From contig NZ_WPYP01000002.1 in the NCBI RefSeq assembly GCF_013030985.1, positions 1 through 64,000 of the forward strand: 64,000 nucleotides of DNA. Direction: 5' to 3'. This DNA is from Ruegeria arenilitoris. Lineage in GTDB: Bacteria; Pseudomonadota; Alphaproteobacteria; Rhodobacterales; Rhodobacteraceae. This document shows, one piece after another, positions 63,572 through 64,000 of the stretch. The position numbers and the translations under genes were made by a program. The notes beneath the pieces are model-generated. The model was not told the DNA's origin. It searched no databases and saw only the letters and a list, made by a program, of their open reading frames with translations. How positions within the stretch are numbered: the first letter of the stretch is position 1; every line of letters starts with the position of its first letter.

Positions 63572-64000
63572 TTAATGCGAAGCGGCCGTCTGGAGCGCGG
63601 CCTCAGCCGCGGCCAGAGCCGTGTCATAGTTCGAAATCAGTGCAGCGGTCGAGTTACCGATCACATCCGTGACCAGCGACGGGTAAACGCCCAGCAGAAT
63701 GGTCATCACGACCAGCGGTGCGAAGATCAGCCGCTCGCGCGAGTTCATGTCGGTCATCGCCTTGAGGCTTTCCTTGATCAGATCGCCAAAGACCACTCGG
63801 CGATACAGCCACAGCGCGTAGGCCGCCGAGAAGATCACACCGGACGCCGCCACAGCGGTGACCCAGGTGTTGACCTGGAACGTGCCCATCAGGGTCAGGA
63901 ATTCACCGATAAATCCAGAGGTGCCCGGCAAGCCGACATTGGCCATGGTGAACAGCATGAAGACCAGAGCATAGGCGGGCATCCGGATCACCAGACCGCC
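63572..64000 (-). CDS. nuoM: NADH-quinone oxidoreductase subunit M (3' part)
   Basis: Only the C-terminal 142 residues lie in the window; the frame runs off the right edge. [19 protein letters not shown] and a conserved [10 protein letters not shown] identify NuoM, the second antiporter-like subunit of complex I. The apparent start at 63991 is a GTG coding for an internal valine and not a true start. Confidence 0.93.
   Translation of the reverse strand, partial: GGLVIRMPAYALVFMLFTMANVGLPGTSGFIGEFLTLMGTFQVNTWVTAVAASGVIFSAAYALWLYRRVVFGDLIKESLKAMTDMNSRERLIFAPLVVMTILLGVYPSLVTDVIGNSTAALISNYDTALAAAEAALQTAASH

Noticed and set aside
1..64000. CRISPR arrays, phage genes, integrase or replication origin
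   Set aside because: No regularly spaced repeats, cas-like, phage structural, integrase or initiator genes were seen on either strand.

Overview
The window looks like chromosomal DNA of a marine Roseobacter-type alphaproteobacterium (Rhodobacterales). This rests on gene content and order: a complete beta-hydroxyaspartate cycle cluster, an allantoinase/OHCU-decarboxylase fusion, and the block nuoM-nuoN-birA-coaX-rnj, together with high GC and many 4-bp ATGA gene overlaps. No database search was possible; all names come from reading motifs and gene neighbourhoods.

Layout. (1) 1-3326: a class III PLP enzyme resembling the PbfA phosphonate ammonia-lyase family, followed by a Na/Pi-cotransporter-like protein. 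(2) 3616-4205: a decayed IS6-type element. (3) 4217-15638: an XRE-type regulator divergent from a seven-gene operon (CocE/NonD hydrolase, five-part peptide ABC importer, amidohydrolase) that ends in an M81 (MlrC-like) gene. (4) 15639-16736: about 1.1 kb without a gene, holding a deleted IS5-type remnant. (5) 16737-25737: ureidoglycine aminohydrolase (allE), the glyoxylate-responsive regulator bhcR, bhcABCD, a broken peroxiredoxin gene and malic enzyme. (6) 25848-40823: purine breakdown: two dissimilar purine permeases, allA, puuE-uraD fusion, HIU hydrolase, urate hydroxylase puuD, two paralogous LysR regulators, xdhABC and guanine deaminase. (7) 40829-41643: a second decayed IS6-type element in the same orientation as the first, then tRNA-Ser(UGA). 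(8) 42229-64000: mostly core genes (SPOR lipoprotein, D-Ala-D-Ala carboxypeptidase, tmk, holB, tatD and an MBL hydrolase, then a c-di-GMP/H-NOX pair, an MttB-family protein, a PleD-like protein, an EF-hand/sigma-factor operon, RNase J, coaX, birA, nuoN and part of nuoM).

How it fits together. Guanine deaminase, xanthine dehydrogenase, PuuD, HIU hydrolase, UraD, PuuE, AllE and AllA lead from guanine to glyoxylate and urea. BhcA-D turn two glyoxylate into one C4 acid without losing carbon, and MaeB can draw pyruvate from malate. One step, allantoate to ureidoglycine (AllC), is not encoded here. The whole catabolic region lies between two same-direction IS6 remnants. Just outside them are two related ~65-bp sequences, one of which is the 3' flank of tRNA-Ser, so the region may be an old genomic island. 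Other points of interest are an H-NOX-like protein that appears to lack the heme-binding histidine, next to a diguanylate cyclase, a PleD-like protein with both receiver domains lacking the phospho-acceptor aspartate, and several strong intercistronic hairpins.
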